Below are positions 7,755 to 16,710 of a stretch of 64,000 nt of DNA, piece by piece. The DNA lies in assembly GCA_964564325.1 (NCBI GenBank), contig CAZMBD010000001.1, positions 62,001-126,000 on the forward strand, in the 5' to 3' direction. This DNA comes from JAAZMA01 sp964564325. Its GTDB lineage: Bacteria > Bacillota > Clostridia > Tissierellales > Tepidimicrobiaceae. The notes under the pieces were generated by a model that was not told where the DNA came from, searched no databases, and was given only the letters and a program-made list of their open reading frames with translations. The stretch's first letter is position 1; each line of letters opens with the position of its first letter. A program made the position numbers and the translations under genes.

Positions 7755-9842
7755 TTATTTTTTTTCAACTCGACTATACCCACATTCTTTATCTATGCAT
7801 TTTATCGTAATTTCTTTTTTTGTTTTTTTCTTAACCATAGCATTTCCACATTCAGGACATTTTTCTTTTATTGGTTCGTCCCAAGAAACAAAATTACAAT
7901 CTGGGAAATTGCTACAACCATAAAATACCCTTCCTCTTTTTGATCTTCTTCTTACAATATTTCCTTCACATAAAGGGCATTCTACACCAATTTCATCTAA
8001 AATGGCTTTAGTATTTTTACATTCTGGATATCCTGGACATGCCAAAAATTTCCCATATCGTCCATATTTAATTACCATGTTTCTACCACATTTTTCGCAA
8101 ATAACATCTGTTACCTCATCTTCAATTTCTACTTCAACAATTTCTTTTTCTGCCTTTTTTAATACTTTATCAAAATCTCTGTAAAACTCATCTACTACAA
8201 ATTGCCAACTATACTTGCCTTCAGCAATTTGATCTAATCTTCCTTCTAATTCTGCAGTAAATTCTTCATTCACAATATCTTCAAAATATTCCTCTAATAA
8301 ATCATTAACTAAGACACCTAGTTCTGTTGGAACAAAAGATTTATTTTCTATATTGACATATTCCCTATTTAATATGGTTGAAATAGTAGGGGAATAAGTG
8401 CTTGGTCTTCCAATGCCTAAATCTTCTAAGGTTTTAATTAAAGAAGCCTCTGTATATCTTGCAGGAGGTTGAGTAAAATGTTGTTTAGGTTTAATTTTAT
8501 TTACTTTTACCCTTTCTCCCTTTTCTAGTATAGGAATTTCTAAATCCTTATCTTTGTCATTTTCTTTGTCATTATACAATTTCAGAAATCCTTCAAATCG
8601 CAATTTTGAACCTGAAGCTTTGAAAATAGCATTATTAGAAAGTATTTTTGTAGAAATAGTGTCGAAAATTGCAACACTCATTTGAGAACTTACAAATCTT
8701 CCCCAAATGAGATTGTATAATTTATATTGGTCTAAAGTCAAGGAATTTTTTATTTTTTCTGGTCTTCTTAATACAGATGATGGCCTTATACATTCGTGAG
8801 CATCCTGTGCTTCTTTTTTATTTTTATTCGTATAATTGTTTCCTCCATTACTATAACTTTTACCATAATTATCAATGATAAAAGTTTTGGTGGCTTTAAT
8901 AGCCTCATCTGAAATCCTTGTGGAATCAGTTCTCATATATGTTATTAAACCTACTGTTCCTTCACCTTTAATATCAATTCCTTCATACAGCTGCTGTGCT
9001 ACAGCCATTGTTTTTTTAGTAGAAAATCCCAGCCTCCTAGATGCATCCTGTTGTAAAGTAGATGTAGTAAAGGGTGGATAGGGATTCCTCCTCCGTGTTC
9101 CCTTTTTTACCTCATGTACAATAAATTTTTCTTCATCTATTGTATCTAAAATAGCTTCTACTTTCTCTTTATTTGGAAGTTCAAGCTTTTTTTCTTTTCC
9201 ATTTTCCATAACTCCATAAAAGCTAGCTTCAAAAGGAATTTGATCTTTTTCTAATAAAGCAGTTATACTCCAATATTCTTCTGGAATAAAATCCTTTATT
9301 TCTTTTTCTCTGTCACAGATTAATTTAACAGTAACTGATTGAACTCTACCAGCTGATAGACCTTTTTTTATTTTTCTCCAAAGTAAGGGACTGATTTTAT
9401 ACCCTACTAATCTATCTAAAATCCTCCTAGCTTGCTGAGAATTAACCAAATCCTTGTCTATAGTTCTTGGATTTTTCATAGCATTTAATACAGCATCCTT
9501 TGTTATTTCATTAAATTCCACCCTAACTAATTCATCTTTATCTATATCTAGAATATGAGCAAGATGCCATGAAATTGCCTCTCCTTCCCTATCAGGGTCA
9601 GTGGCTAAGTAAATCTTACTAGATTTTTTTGCCTCGTCCTTTAATTCTTTTACTATAGGACCTTTCCCTCTTATAGTAATATATTTTGGTTCATAATTGT
9701 TTTCTATATCTATACCAAGACTACTTTTAGGTAAATCCCTTACATGACCTACAGATGCCTTTACTTTATAGTTTTTTCCTAAAAACTTCTCAATAGTTTT
9801 GGCCTTTGTAGGGGATTCTACAATAACTAAATTTTTTTGCAA
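7755..9842 (-). CDS. topA: DNA topoisomerase I (type IA)
   Basis: This enzyme relaxes negatively supercoiled DNA by transient single-strand breaks. The 695-residue protein has an N-terminal Toprim domain (LVIVESPTKAKTIEKFLG; DPDREGEAISWHL), the active-site tyrosine in GLITYMRTDSTR near residue 301, and three C-terminal zinc-finger modules (CEKCG, CPLC and CPECG, each with a paired second Cys motif). The start is TTG at 9840-9842 with GGAGG eight bases upstream. It follows dprA and precedes hslV without the trmFO-xerC genes found there in Bacillus. Confidence 0.97.
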   Translation of the reverse strand: MQKNLVIVESPTKAKTIEKFLGKNYKVKASVGHVRDLPKSSLGIDIENNYEPKYITIRGKGPIVKELKDEAKKSSKIYLATDPDREGEAISWHLAHILDIDKDELVRVEFNEITKDAVLNAMKNPRTIDKDLVNSQQARRILDRLVGYKISPLLWRKIKKGLSAGRVQSVTVKLICDREKEIKDFIPEEYWSITALLEKDQIPFEASFYGVMENGKEKKLELPNKEKVEAILDTIDEEKFIVHEVKKGTRRRNPYPPFTTSTLQQDASRRLGFSTKKTMAVAQQLYEGIDIKGEGTVGLITYMRTDSTRISDEAIKATKTFIIDNYGKSYSNGGNNYTNKNKKEAQDAHECIRPSSVLRRPEKIKNSLTLDQYKLYNLIWGRFVSSQMSVAIFDTISTKILSNNAIFKASGSKLRFEGFLKLYNDKENDKDKDLEIPILEKGERVKVNKIKPKQHFTQPPARYTEASLIKTLEDLGIGRPSTYSPTISTILNREYVNIENKSFVPTELGVLVNDLLEEYFEDIVNEEFTAELEGRLDQIAEGKYSWQFVVDEFYRDFDKVLKKAEKEIVEVEIEDEVTDVICEKCGRNMVIKYGRYGKFLACPGYPECKNTKAILDEIGVECPLCEGNIVRRRSKRGRVFYGCSNFPDCNFVSWDEPIKEKCPECGNAMVKKKTKKEITIKCIDKECGYSRVEKK

Positions 9843-9868
9843 TAACTACACCTCCAAAAAATAGTAAA

Positions 9869-10966
9869 TTATGATAAAGTAAATATCCCGCCTGCCAATT
9901 CTTTGATAAATCCTTTTAATTCTAATATTGTGAGAATACCATTTATAGTAGAAATATCCATTTCTGTATTAGAAACAATTATATCACTATGAACAGGCCC
10001 TTCTTTAATAATTTCTAATATTTCAATTTCTAGATTACTTAATTCAGAATAATCTATTTCATTTATTTTTTGATCCTTCATTTTTTTCTGAAGTTCATAT
10101 ATTTCCTCAATTATATCATCAATATCCATTAATATTTTTGCACCATCTTTAATTAATTGGTTTGTACCTTTACTAAATATACTATTAATATTGCCAGGAA
10201 GCGCAAATACCTCTTTTCCCTGCTCTAATGCATGATAAGCTGTTATTAGCGAACCACTTTTTTCCTTTGCTTCTATAACAATAATTCCTAAAGATAAACC
10301 ACTAATCATTCTATTTCTTTGAGGAAAATTATAAGCTAATGGTGGAACACCTAAAGTATATTCGGTTATAATTGCACCATTTTTAGGAATTTCCTCATAT
10401 AGTGCACTATTTCTCTTTGGATAAATAGTATCTAATCCATTACCTAGAACACCAATAGTTCTCCCACCTTCCTCCAACGCAGCCCTATGTGCTATAGCAT
10501 CAATCCCCAATGCTAATCCACTAACTATAGTTACATCCATATTTACCAATTCTTTTACAAATTTCTCAGTTGCCCATTTGCCATAGGAAGTGGCTTTCCT
10601 AGAACCTACTATTGCAATGGCAAGTTGATCCTCTTTTTGAAATTCGCCTTTTCTATATAATACCTTTGGGCTATCATATATATAATGTAAACTTTTCGGA
10701 TAATCTTCATCAAGAATAGTAGTTATATCTATATTGTGTTTTTCTATTGAGTCAAATAATCTATTAAAATATGTCTCATTTCGATTTTTAATTATTTTTT
10801 CCACTATCTTTGACTTTATTCCCTTTAAATCATAGAGTGAACTAACGTTCATAGTCCATATTTTGCTTATATCAGAAACTTGCTTTAAAGTTTTTTCAAT
10901 ATTTCTATTACCAATATTTAAGCTATTTAACCATATAAGAGTTTCCCTATTGGTAGGTATTTTCAT
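9869..10966 (-). CDS. dprA: DNA-processing protein DprA (Smf)
   Basis: DprA protects incoming single-stranded DNA and loads RecA during transformation; many non-competent bacteria also carry it. The 365-residue protein has a Rossmann-like core with IVGSRKATSYGKWATEKF, VSGLALGIDAIAHRAALEEG and FPQRNRMISGLSLGIIVIEA, an N-terminal SAM/HhH-like region, and a C-terminal winged helix (residues about 300-365). It lies 4 bases after yifB and 26 bases before topA, in the Bacillus order. Confidence 0.95.
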   Translation of the reverse strand: MKIPTNRETLIWLNSLNIGNRNIEKTLKQVSDISKIWTMNVSSLYDLKGIKSKIVEKIIKNRNETYFNRLFDSIEKHNIDITTILDEDYPKSLHYIYDSPKVLYRKGEFQKEDQLAIAIVGSRKATSYGKWATEKFVKELVNMDVTIVSGLALGIDAIAHRAALEEGGRTIGVLGNGLDTIYPKRNSALYEEIPKNGAIITEYTLGVPPLAYNFPQRNRMISGLSLGIIVIEAKEKSGSLITAYHALEQGKEVFALPGNINSIFSKGTNQLIKDGAKILMDIDDIIEEIYELQKKMKDQKINEIDYSELSNLEIEILEIIKEGPVHSDIIVSNTEMDISTINGILTILELKGFIKELAGGIFTLS

Positions 10967-10970
10967 TTTA

Positions 10971-12497
10971 CTACCCCCAGTATTTATTATCCAAAGTTCT
11001 ATACCTTATAGCCTCCAATATATGTATTTCTGAAATTATATCTTTTTCATCTAAATCAGCTATAGTTCTGGCTACTTTTAGTATTTTATCATAGGATCTA
11101 GCACTAAATTTGTATTTATTGAAAGCTTTCTTAAATATACTCTCTGCCTCTGGTGTAAGTCTACAATATTTTTTTATACTTCTAGACTCTAATTCTGAAT
11201 TACTAAATATATTATCCTCTTTATATCTATGATATTGTATTTCTCTAGCTCTATTAACTCTATCTCTTATTTCTTTAGAGCCCTCTATCTTTCTGTTATC
11301 CTTTAGCTCCCTATAATTCACAGGCAATACCTCAATATGAATATCTATTCTATCTAATAAGGGATTACTTATTTTCCCTAAATATCTATCTATACTAGCT
11401 TGAGAACAAGTACATTCGTGAAATGGATCCCCATAATATCCGCACGGACAAGGGTTCATGCTTGCAATCATCATAAATTTAGCCGGATAAGTCAAAGTAG
11501 CATTTACCCTAGATATAGTTACAACGCCATCTTCCATAGGCTGCCTTAAGACTTCCAATACATTTTTATTAAACTCAGGTAATTCATCTAAAAAAAGAAC
11601 CCCGTTGTGAGCTAAAGAAACTTCTCCAGGTCTAGGTACTCTACCACCACCAATTAGTGATGCAGCTGATGCAGTATGATGAGGATCTCTAAAGGGTCTT
11701 GTGTACATTAATTTATTGGAATCTAATAATCCAGCAACAGAGTATATTTTTGTTACTTCAATTGCTTCTTCAGAAGAAAGTTTTGGCAATATAGTAGGGA
11801 GCCTTTTAGCTGCCATAGTTTTCCCAGAACCAGGTGGCCCTAGAATTAACATATTGTGAGATCCAGCAGCTGCTACCTCTAAAGCTCTTTTTAATCCTTC
11901 TTGTCCTTTAATATCACTAAAGTCAATATTATATTTATCTTCCATATCTAAAGAAATGGATTTTCCTTTATATGGGAGAATGTCTTCTTCATGATTTAAA
12001 TAATCTACAAGTTCTCGTAAATTTCTAACAGGTATTATATCTAAATCTTCCACTACAGATGCTTCATCTCTATTTTCGTAGGGAATTATACATCTTTTAA
12101 TACTATATTCTCGCATAGAAATTACCATAGGTAATACTCCTTCTACAGGATTTACTCGACCATCTAATGCCAATTCGCCTATAAAAGCAGTATCTTCAAA
12201 ACATTCCCCATATATATTTCCTATTGCCAATAAAATCCCTGTAGCTATAGCCAAATCTATCTGAGAACCCTCTTTTTTAAAATTAGCTGGAACTAAATTT
12301 ACTGTAATTCTATTTAGTGGAAATTCAAACCCACTATTTTTTATAGCAGTTCTAACTCTTTCTTTAGATTCTGTTATAGATGTATCTGGCAAACCTACTA
12401 TTTGGAAAACTGGCATTCCCCTTGAAATATCAGTTTCCACTTCTACAATATACCCATTTAAACCTTGAAGTACACAGGTATTCACTTTTGAATACAT
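10971..12497 (-). CDS. YifB/ComM-family Mg-chelatase-like AAA+ ATPase
   Basis: YifB/ComM proteins have an N-terminal Lon-protease-like domain and a Mg-chelatase-type AAA+ domain. In transformable bacteria ComM is a branch-migration helicase; the role here is inferred. Walker A GPPGSGKTMAAKRL, Walker B VLFLDELPEF and a CPCGYYGDPFHECTC cysteine motif are visible. I place the start at ATG 12497 (MYSKVNTCVLQGLNGYIVEV), the family N-terminus, with AGGGGG 7 bases upstream, giving 508 residues. An in-frame TTG at 12548 would add 17 unlikely residues. The gene precedes dprA. Confidence 0.93.
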   Translation of the reverse strand: MYSKVNTCVLQGLNGYIVEVETDISRGMPVFQIVGLPDTSITESKERVRTAIKNSGFEFPLNRITVNLVPANFKKEGSQIDLAIATGILLAIGNIYGECFEDTAFIGELALDGRVNPVEGVLPMVISMREYSIKRCIIPYENRDEASVVEDLDIIPVRNLRELVDYLNHEEDILPYKGKSISLDMEDKYNIDFSDIKGQEGLKRALEVAAAGSHNMLILGPPGSGKTMAAKRLPTILPKLSSEEAIEVTKIYSVAGLLDSNKLMYTRPFRDPHHTASAASLIGGGRVPRPGEVSLAHNGVLFLDELPEFNKNVLEVLRQPMEDGVVTISRVNATLTYPAKFMMIASMNPCPCGYYGDPFHECTCSQASIDRYLGKISNPLLDRIDIHIEVLPVNYRELKDNRKIEGSKEIRDRVNRAREIQYHRYKEDNIFSNSELESRSIKKYCRLTPEAESIFKKAFNKYKFSARSYDKILKVARTIADLDEKDIISEIHILEAIRYRTLDNKYWG

Positions 12498-12568
12498 TGA
12501 AATACCCCCTATTCCACTTATATTAGCTATTCCCTGGGCAATAAGCAAATTAAGCTATTTTCCAATCT

Positions 12569-12925
12569 TTATCTACAAAATGCATTCTCTATATGATTAA
12601 TTTTAGGTTCTTTTTGTAAATAAACCTGAATAATATCATATCTTATTTGATATTTACATAAATTTTTATGTTTCATATAAATATAAGAGGATTTAATAAT
12701 TTTCTCTTGTTTTTTCCAATTAACAGCTTCATAGGGATATCCATAATTAAAATTAGTTCTAGCTTTAACTTCTATAAAAACTAAAATATTATCCTTTATA
12801 GCAATTATATCAATTTCTCCAATATTAGTACTATAATTTCTATCAATTATTTTATATCCTTTAGACTTAAGATAATTTACTGCTATGTCTTCCCCCAGGG
12901 TTCCCTTTACTCTATTGTTTTTCAT
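12569..12925 (-). CDS. yraN: UPF0102 family protein YraN (predicted nuclease fold)
   Basis: This 118-residue protein belongs to the YraN/UPF0102 family of restriction-endonuclease-like folds with no settled function. The signature is clear: GEDIAVNYLKSKGYKIIDRN, then GEIDIIAIKDNILVFIEVKA, giving the E...D...ExK pattern of this nuclease superfamily. It overlaps the FlhB-like gene upstream by 14 bases and is followed by yifB after 71 bases. The rnhB-yraN-comM-dprA neighbourhood suggests DNA processing, but activity is unproven. Confidence 0.9.
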   Translation of the reverse strand: MKNNRVKGTLGEDIAVNYLKSKGYKIIDRNYSTNIGEIDIIAIKDNILVFIEVKARTNFNYGYPYEAVNWKKQEKIIKSSYIYMKHKNLCKYQIRYDIIQVYLQKEPKINHIENAFCR

Positions 12926-13205
12926 AGTAATCTCCCTTTTTCTTATCTAGTGAGTGAACAAATAAAATAATTTCTGCCACTGCCTCGTATAGTTCTGGTG
13001 GTATTTCATCATATAATTCTAATTTCAATAAATCCTCTATTAAATTCCCATCCTCATATATTTGAATCTTAGATTTTTCTCCTGTTTCAATTATTTTTTC
13101 AGCTATTTCGCCCTTCCCCTTGGCTATTACTCTTGGTGCAATATCTTCGTTTTCTTTATAGCTAAGGGCTACTGCCTTTTTGTTTTTATACTCATTATTT
13201 TTCAT
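12912..13205 (-). CDS. ylqH: FlhB C-terminal-domain-like protein (YlqH-like)
   Basis: The 97-residue protein aligns by eye with the cytoplasmic C-terminal domain of FlhB, the type III export switch: KKAVALSYKENEDIAPRVIA then KGKGEIAEKI, and the tail DEIPPELYEAVAEIILFVH. In FlhB this begins NPTH, the self-cleavage site; here the matching residues are NKK, so self-cleavage is not expected. No membrane domain is present. ATG 13205 is preferred over ATG 13211 because AGAGGT lies about six bases upstream. It is next to a FliK-like gene, as ylqG-ylqH in Bacillus. Confidence 0.85.
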   Translation of the reverse strand: MKNNEYKNKKAVALSYKENEDIAPRVIAKGKGEIAEKIIETGEKSKIQIYEDGNLIEDLLKLELYDEIPPELYEAVAEIILFVHSLDKKKGDYYEKQ

Positions 13206-13207
13206 AA

Positions 13208-14686
13208 TCATACCTCTACATCTAAATAATAAACAGGATTTTTATTGACAATTAAAAAATCTAAAATATTATTTTCTTGTTTTATAATATATTCTATATT
13301 TCCAAGAATATATCCTGTATTTAATATTGCAATTTCTAATTCCTTTTCTCTATTCTTAAATAAATCTACATCTTCTTTTTTAAGTCCACTAAATTGAATA
13401 TTTATATTATCCGCTATAACCTCACAAGATATTTTCACATTTCCTAAATTATTAGTATTTAAATTAATAAATATATTTATTTTACTCTTGGGATTATTTT
13501 CCTTTTTTCTATCTTTTAACAAGGTAATAGCATTCTCGTAATTATCATTTAAAAGCAATGGAATATATATAAAACTTAATTCATGATTAATTTCCTCTAA
13601 AAAATCCAACTTGTTTTGTAATTCATTTATCTTTTCTTTTGCAGTTTTATTTATAACTGATGAATTTTCATCAATGTATTCCATTGTTTTTTCTAGTATT
13701 ATTTTATACTTAATATAGTTTTCTTCTATTATGTTTTTAAAGTTTCCACTATTAATCATAGCCTTTTTATCTAAAATTGTAAACTTTTCATATTTTAAGT
13801 TTTTTTGCAAAAACTCTAAATCTTTTAAAAATATATCGGAATTTTGATTTAATTCCAGAAAATATCTTATATTATTAATACTAGCTTTAATATCATATTT
13901 TACAAATAATGCAATAGTCTTTATTATATTTGAATCTATCTCTCGTTCAATATTTGTATTTATCTTAGTTTTTAAATCTTCTATAAAGAAAAAACTTTTG
14001 TTTTGCTTTTCATTTTCTTCAAACTTTAATGCTATATTAGTTTTATCAGTATCTATATTTTCCATTATTTCTTTTGATTCACCTAGTTCATTCTTTACTA
14101 ATTGATTTAAATTACCTTTATTTTCATCTTCTCTATTCTTAGGAAAAACAAGTAAATTTCTTATATCAGCCTTCTGTATTTCTGATCCTTCTTCTAAATT
14201 AATTATCGTATGAGTATCTTCATTTGTATTCATTAACTGCTCTAATTTATTTAAAATTTTTAAACCTGATATAATGTTTTTTTCATTTACTGGTACATTA
14301 TACTTCATTAAATTATTTAAATATTCAACAGATACAGTATCTTCTTCTATCCTGTATTCATTTAATATTTCAATTAAATAAGCATCTTTAGTTTGAATAG
14401 TTTTGAGATCATTTGCTTTTTCAACTAGGTTTAAAATTGGTTTTAAATGAATTTCATTTTGTGTTTTTGACTTAACTAAAAAACTTATTTCTTTTCCCAT
14501 AAATTCATTTAATTCAATTTGAATATTTGCTTTTATTTTTCCAAAACCTTCTATATATATTAGGGCTTCTTGTTCTTCTATTTCTAATATTTCGCCTTCT
14601 AATATAGTGCCTTCTTTAAGAAAGTTTAATTTAGAATCTATAGGCAGATTGTCCATATATAAGATATTAATATTATTGACTTCCAT
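13208..14686 (-). CDS. FliK-like protein with Flg_hook-type C-terminal domain (YlqG-like)
   Basis: The long N-terminal part of this 492-residue protein is low-complexity, rich in Lys, Asn, Glu and Ile, and not recognisable. The C-terminal 90 residues (FINLNTNNLGNVKISCEVIA, then DNINIQFSGLKKEDVDLFKN) resemble the hook-length-control domain of FliK, which contacts FlhB to switch export specificity. The start is ATG 14686 with GGGGG 7 bases upstream. Its stop and the start of the FlhB-like gene nearly touch (13208/13205). Function is not established; pairing with an FlhB-like domain supports a FliK-type role. Confidence 0.6.
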   Translation of the reverse strand: MEVNNINILYMDNLPIDSKLNFLKEGTILEGEILEIEEQEALIYIEGFGKIKANIQIELNEFMGKEISFLVKSKTQNEIHLKPILNLVEKANDLKTIQTKDAYLIEILNEYRIEEDTVSVEYLNNLMKYNVPVNEKNIISGLKILNKLEQLMNTNEDTHTIINLEEGSEIQKADIRNLLVFPKNREDENKGNLNQLVKNELGESKEIMENIDTDKTNIALKFEENEKQNKSFFFIEDLKTKINTNIEREIDSNIIKTIALFVKYDIKASINNIRYFLELNQNSDIFLKDLEFLQKNLKYEKFTILDKKAMINSGNFKNIIEENYIKYKIILEKTMEYIDENSSVINKTAKEKINELQNKLDFLEEINHELSFIYIPLLLNDNYENAITLLKDRKKENNPKSKINIFINLNTNNLGNVKISCEVIADNINIQFSGLKKEDVDLFKNREKELEIAILNTGYILGNIEYIIKQENNILDFLIVNKNPVYYLDVEV

Positions 14687-14707
14687 CTATTGTCCCCCTT
14701 CAATAGA

Positions 14708-15313
14708 TTATAAAATATTTTTCAAAAATGACTTTCTGTGTATAGGAGAAGGTCCAAGTTCTTTAATTGCTTCTCTATGTTCTTTAGTACCATATCCCTT
14801 ATTTTTATAAATTTTATATCCTGGATATTCCCTATCCCATTTTTCACATATTTTATCCCTATATACTTTAGCCACAATAGATGCACATTGAATTCCATAA
14901 AATTTTTCATCACCTTTAATAATACTTTTTTGAGGTATATTAACAGGAATACTTTCAGCATCTATTAATAAATAATCTGGATTTATATTGTCACCATTTT
15001 TGTCCTTTAGATTTAAAACTGCCTCTTTCATTGCTAATTTAGTTGCCTCTTTAATATTTATTTCATCTATAATATTGGGGCTAATTTCTCCAATACCAAC
15101 TGCAATAACATTTTTCAAAATTATTTTATATAATTCTTCTCTTTTTTTAGGTGATAGTTTCTTTGAATCCTTTATACCTGGGATTAGATTATTCCTAGGC
15201 ATTATAATCGCACAAGCCACGACATCTCCAGCCAGTGAACCTCTGCCTACTTCATCTATGCATGCAATAAAATTACACCCACTATTATATAATTCATTTT
15301 CTAGTTCTAACAT
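14708..15313 (-). CDS. rnhB: Ribonuclease HII
   Basis: RNase HII cleaves RNA in RNA-DNA hybrids and at single ribonucleotides in DNA. The 201-residue protein has the catalytic DEVGRGSLAGDVVACA motif near residue 20, a second acidic site YLLIDAESIP near 115, and a C-terminal HREAIKELGPSPIHRKSF motif. ATG 15313 has a strong AGGAGGG upstream. It lies between rbgA and the FliK-like gene, the Bacillus rbgA-rnhB order. Confidence 0.97.
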   Translation of the reverse strand: MLELENELYNSGCNFIACIDEVGRGSLAGDVVACAIIMPRNNLIPGIKDSKKLSPKKREELYKIILKNVIAVGIGEISPNIIDEINIKEATKLAMKEAVLNLKDKNGDNINPDYLLIDAESIPVNIPQKSIIKGDEKFYGIQCASIVAKVYRDKICEKWDREYPGYKIYKNKGYGTKEHREAIKELGPSPIHRKSFLKNIL

Positions 15314-15342
15314 TAAATATACCCTCCTATTATGTATTATAA

Positions 15343-16200
15343 CTATTTTGAATTTTCTGGAGGTAATTCCAAGGTGATTTTTCCTAATTGACCTTTTCTA
15401 AAATCATCTAATAATAGATTGCTGGCTTTTAAAAAATCTATTTCACCCCCCTTTACCACACATCCTCTTTTACGACCAATTTCAATTATTATATCATAAG
15501 GTGATTTTTCAACTGTAGAAATATTGTATCGACTAGACAATATTTCGGTAGATATAGAATTTAATTTTTTTACTAATTCTAATGCCAATGTTTCTATATC
15601 TAATAATTCATCTTTAATAGCACCAGTAAATGCTAAGTTTAAAGCAATAGTCTTGTCTTCAAATTTAGGCCAAAGTATTCCAGGTGTATCTAGTAATTCT
15701 AAATTTCCTTTAATCTTAATCCATTGATTTGCCTTAGTTATTCCAGGTTTATTTCCCACTTTAGCACCTTTTCTTTTAGACAAACTATTTATTAAAGTGG
15801 ATTTTCCCACATTGGGAATACCTATTATTATGGCACGTATAGGTCTATTTTTAATGCCTTTTTTTTCTAATTTTTTCATCTTTTCTTCAGTTAATTTATA
15901 GGACATATCAATAATATCATTAATTCCATCATTATTTAAACTATTTACATTTACGGATTGAATACCTTTGTTTTCAAAATACTTTTCCCATAAATTATTT
16001 GCCATTTCATCAGCTAAATCCTTTTTAGCCATGATTAATAGTCTAGGTTTATCTCCAATTATATTGTCAGTTTCTGGATTTCTACTACTATATGGAATTC
16101 TTGCATCTATTATTTCATATACTATATCTACCATTGATAGACTTTTCTTTATAGATTCTTTAGTTTTTTTCATATGCCCTGGATACCAATTAATATTCAT
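15343..16200 (-). CDS. rbgA: Ribosome biogenesis GTPase RbgA (YlqF)
   Basis: RbgA is needed for a late step in 50S subunit assembly. The 285-residue protein is a circularly permuted GTPase: the G4-like MAKKDLAD near residue 80 precedes G1 GIPNVGKSTLINSL near 130 and G3 LDTPGILWP. The N-terminus NINWYPGHMKKT is typical. I use ATG 16200, five bases after AGGTGG, rather than the in-frame GTG at 16209. The C-terminal ANTAR-like RNA-binding part is present. Confidence 0.95.
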   Translation of the reverse strand: MNINWYPGHMKKTKESIKKSLSMVDIVYEIIDARIPYSSRNPETDNIIGDKPRLLIMAKKDLADEMANNLWEKYFENKGIQSVNVNSLNNDGINDIIDMSYKLTEEKMKKLEKKGIKNRPIRAIIIGIPNVGKSTLINSLSKRKGAKVGNKPGITKANQWIKIKGNLELLDTPGILWPKFEDKTIALNLAFTGAIKDELLDIETLALELVKKLNSISTEILSSRYNISTVEKSPYDIIIEIGRKRGCVVKGGEIDFLKASNLLLDDFRKGQLGKITLELPPENSK

Positions 16201-16218
16201 AATACCCACCTACTTTTT

Positions 16219-16252
16219 TATAAATAAAATTGGGACTATAATAAGTCCCAAT
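16219..16252 (-). terminator. Terminator-like hairpin after rplS
   Basis: On the minus strand ATTGGGACT (16244-16252) pairs with AGTCCCAAT (16229-16237) around a six-base loop and is followed by TTTTATTTAT. It begins four bases after the rplS stop, so rplS may be largely monocistronic, with some read-through into rbgA. Confidence 0.75.
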
Positions 16253-16255
16253 ACA

Positions 16256-16603
16256 TTAATACATTTTCTTCTCTTTAACTTTAGCTGCTTTACCTTGTCT
16301 TTCTCTTATATAGTAAAGCTTAGCTCTTCTAGTACTACCTCTTCTTGTAACAACAATATTTTCAACTCTTGGAGAATGTAAAGGGAAAGTTCTTTCAACA
16401 CCAACGCCATAAGACAATCTTCTTACAGTGAAAGTTTCTCCTATTCCACCACCCTGTCTTCTTATAACTGTTCCCTCAAAAATTTGTATTCTTTCTCGAG
16501 TACCTTCTTTAACTTTATAATGAACTTGAACAGTATCACCTACACTGAATTCAGGTAAATTTTCCTTCTTTTGTTCATCCTCTAATATTTGAATTATATT
16601 CAT
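16256..16603 (-). CDS. rplS: 50S ribosomal protein L19 (bL19)
   Basis: bL19 sits at the 30S-50S interface. The 115-residue protein shows the family core FSVGDTVQVHYKVKEGTRER, FEGTVIRRQGGGIGETFTVR and VERTFPLHSPRVENIVVTRR. The start ATG 16603 has GGGAGGC upstream. It has its own strong promoter overlapping the end of trmD, a 70-base leader, and a terminator after it. Confidence 0.98.
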   Translation of the reverse strand: MNIIQILEDEQKKENLPEFSVGDTVQVHYKVKEGTRERIQIFEGTVIRRQGGGIGETFTVRRLSYGVGVERTFPLHSPRVENIVVTRRGSTRRAKLYYIRERQGKAAKVKEKKMY

Positions 16604-16675
16604 GATTTTGCCTCCCTTCCCCTAAGTGTTCTTGCTATACTAAATATAGCAGAGGACCACCCGTAATTCCATACG
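16604..16675 (-). promoter_or_regulatory. rplS 5' leader, candidate L19 ribosomal-protein leader
   Basis: Between the rplS promoter and its start codon is a leader of about 70 bases with a GCTATA-TTTAG-TATAGC hairpin at 16637-16653 and an upstream CCTC that could pair with the GGGAGG ribosome-binding region. Low-GC Gram-positive bacteria carry a known L19 leader RNA in this place. A match to that family was judged by position only and not tested. Confidence 0.45.
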
Positions 16676-16681
16676 TTCTGT

Positions 16682-16710
16682 ATTATAGCACAGGAGTATG
16701 TTAAATTCAA
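16682..16710 (-). promoter_or_regulatory. Sigma-A promoter of rplS
   Basis: TTGAAT (16705-16710) and TATAAT (16682-16687) are 17 bases apart on the minus strand, with TGC before the -10 giving an extended -10. The -35 overlaps the trmD stop codon at 16707-16709. Confidence 0.8.

Noticed and set aside
14722..15377. Several open frames overlapping rnhB on both strands
   Set aside because: RNase HII accounts for the region with all catalytic motifs; the others are out-of-frame or antisense shadows.
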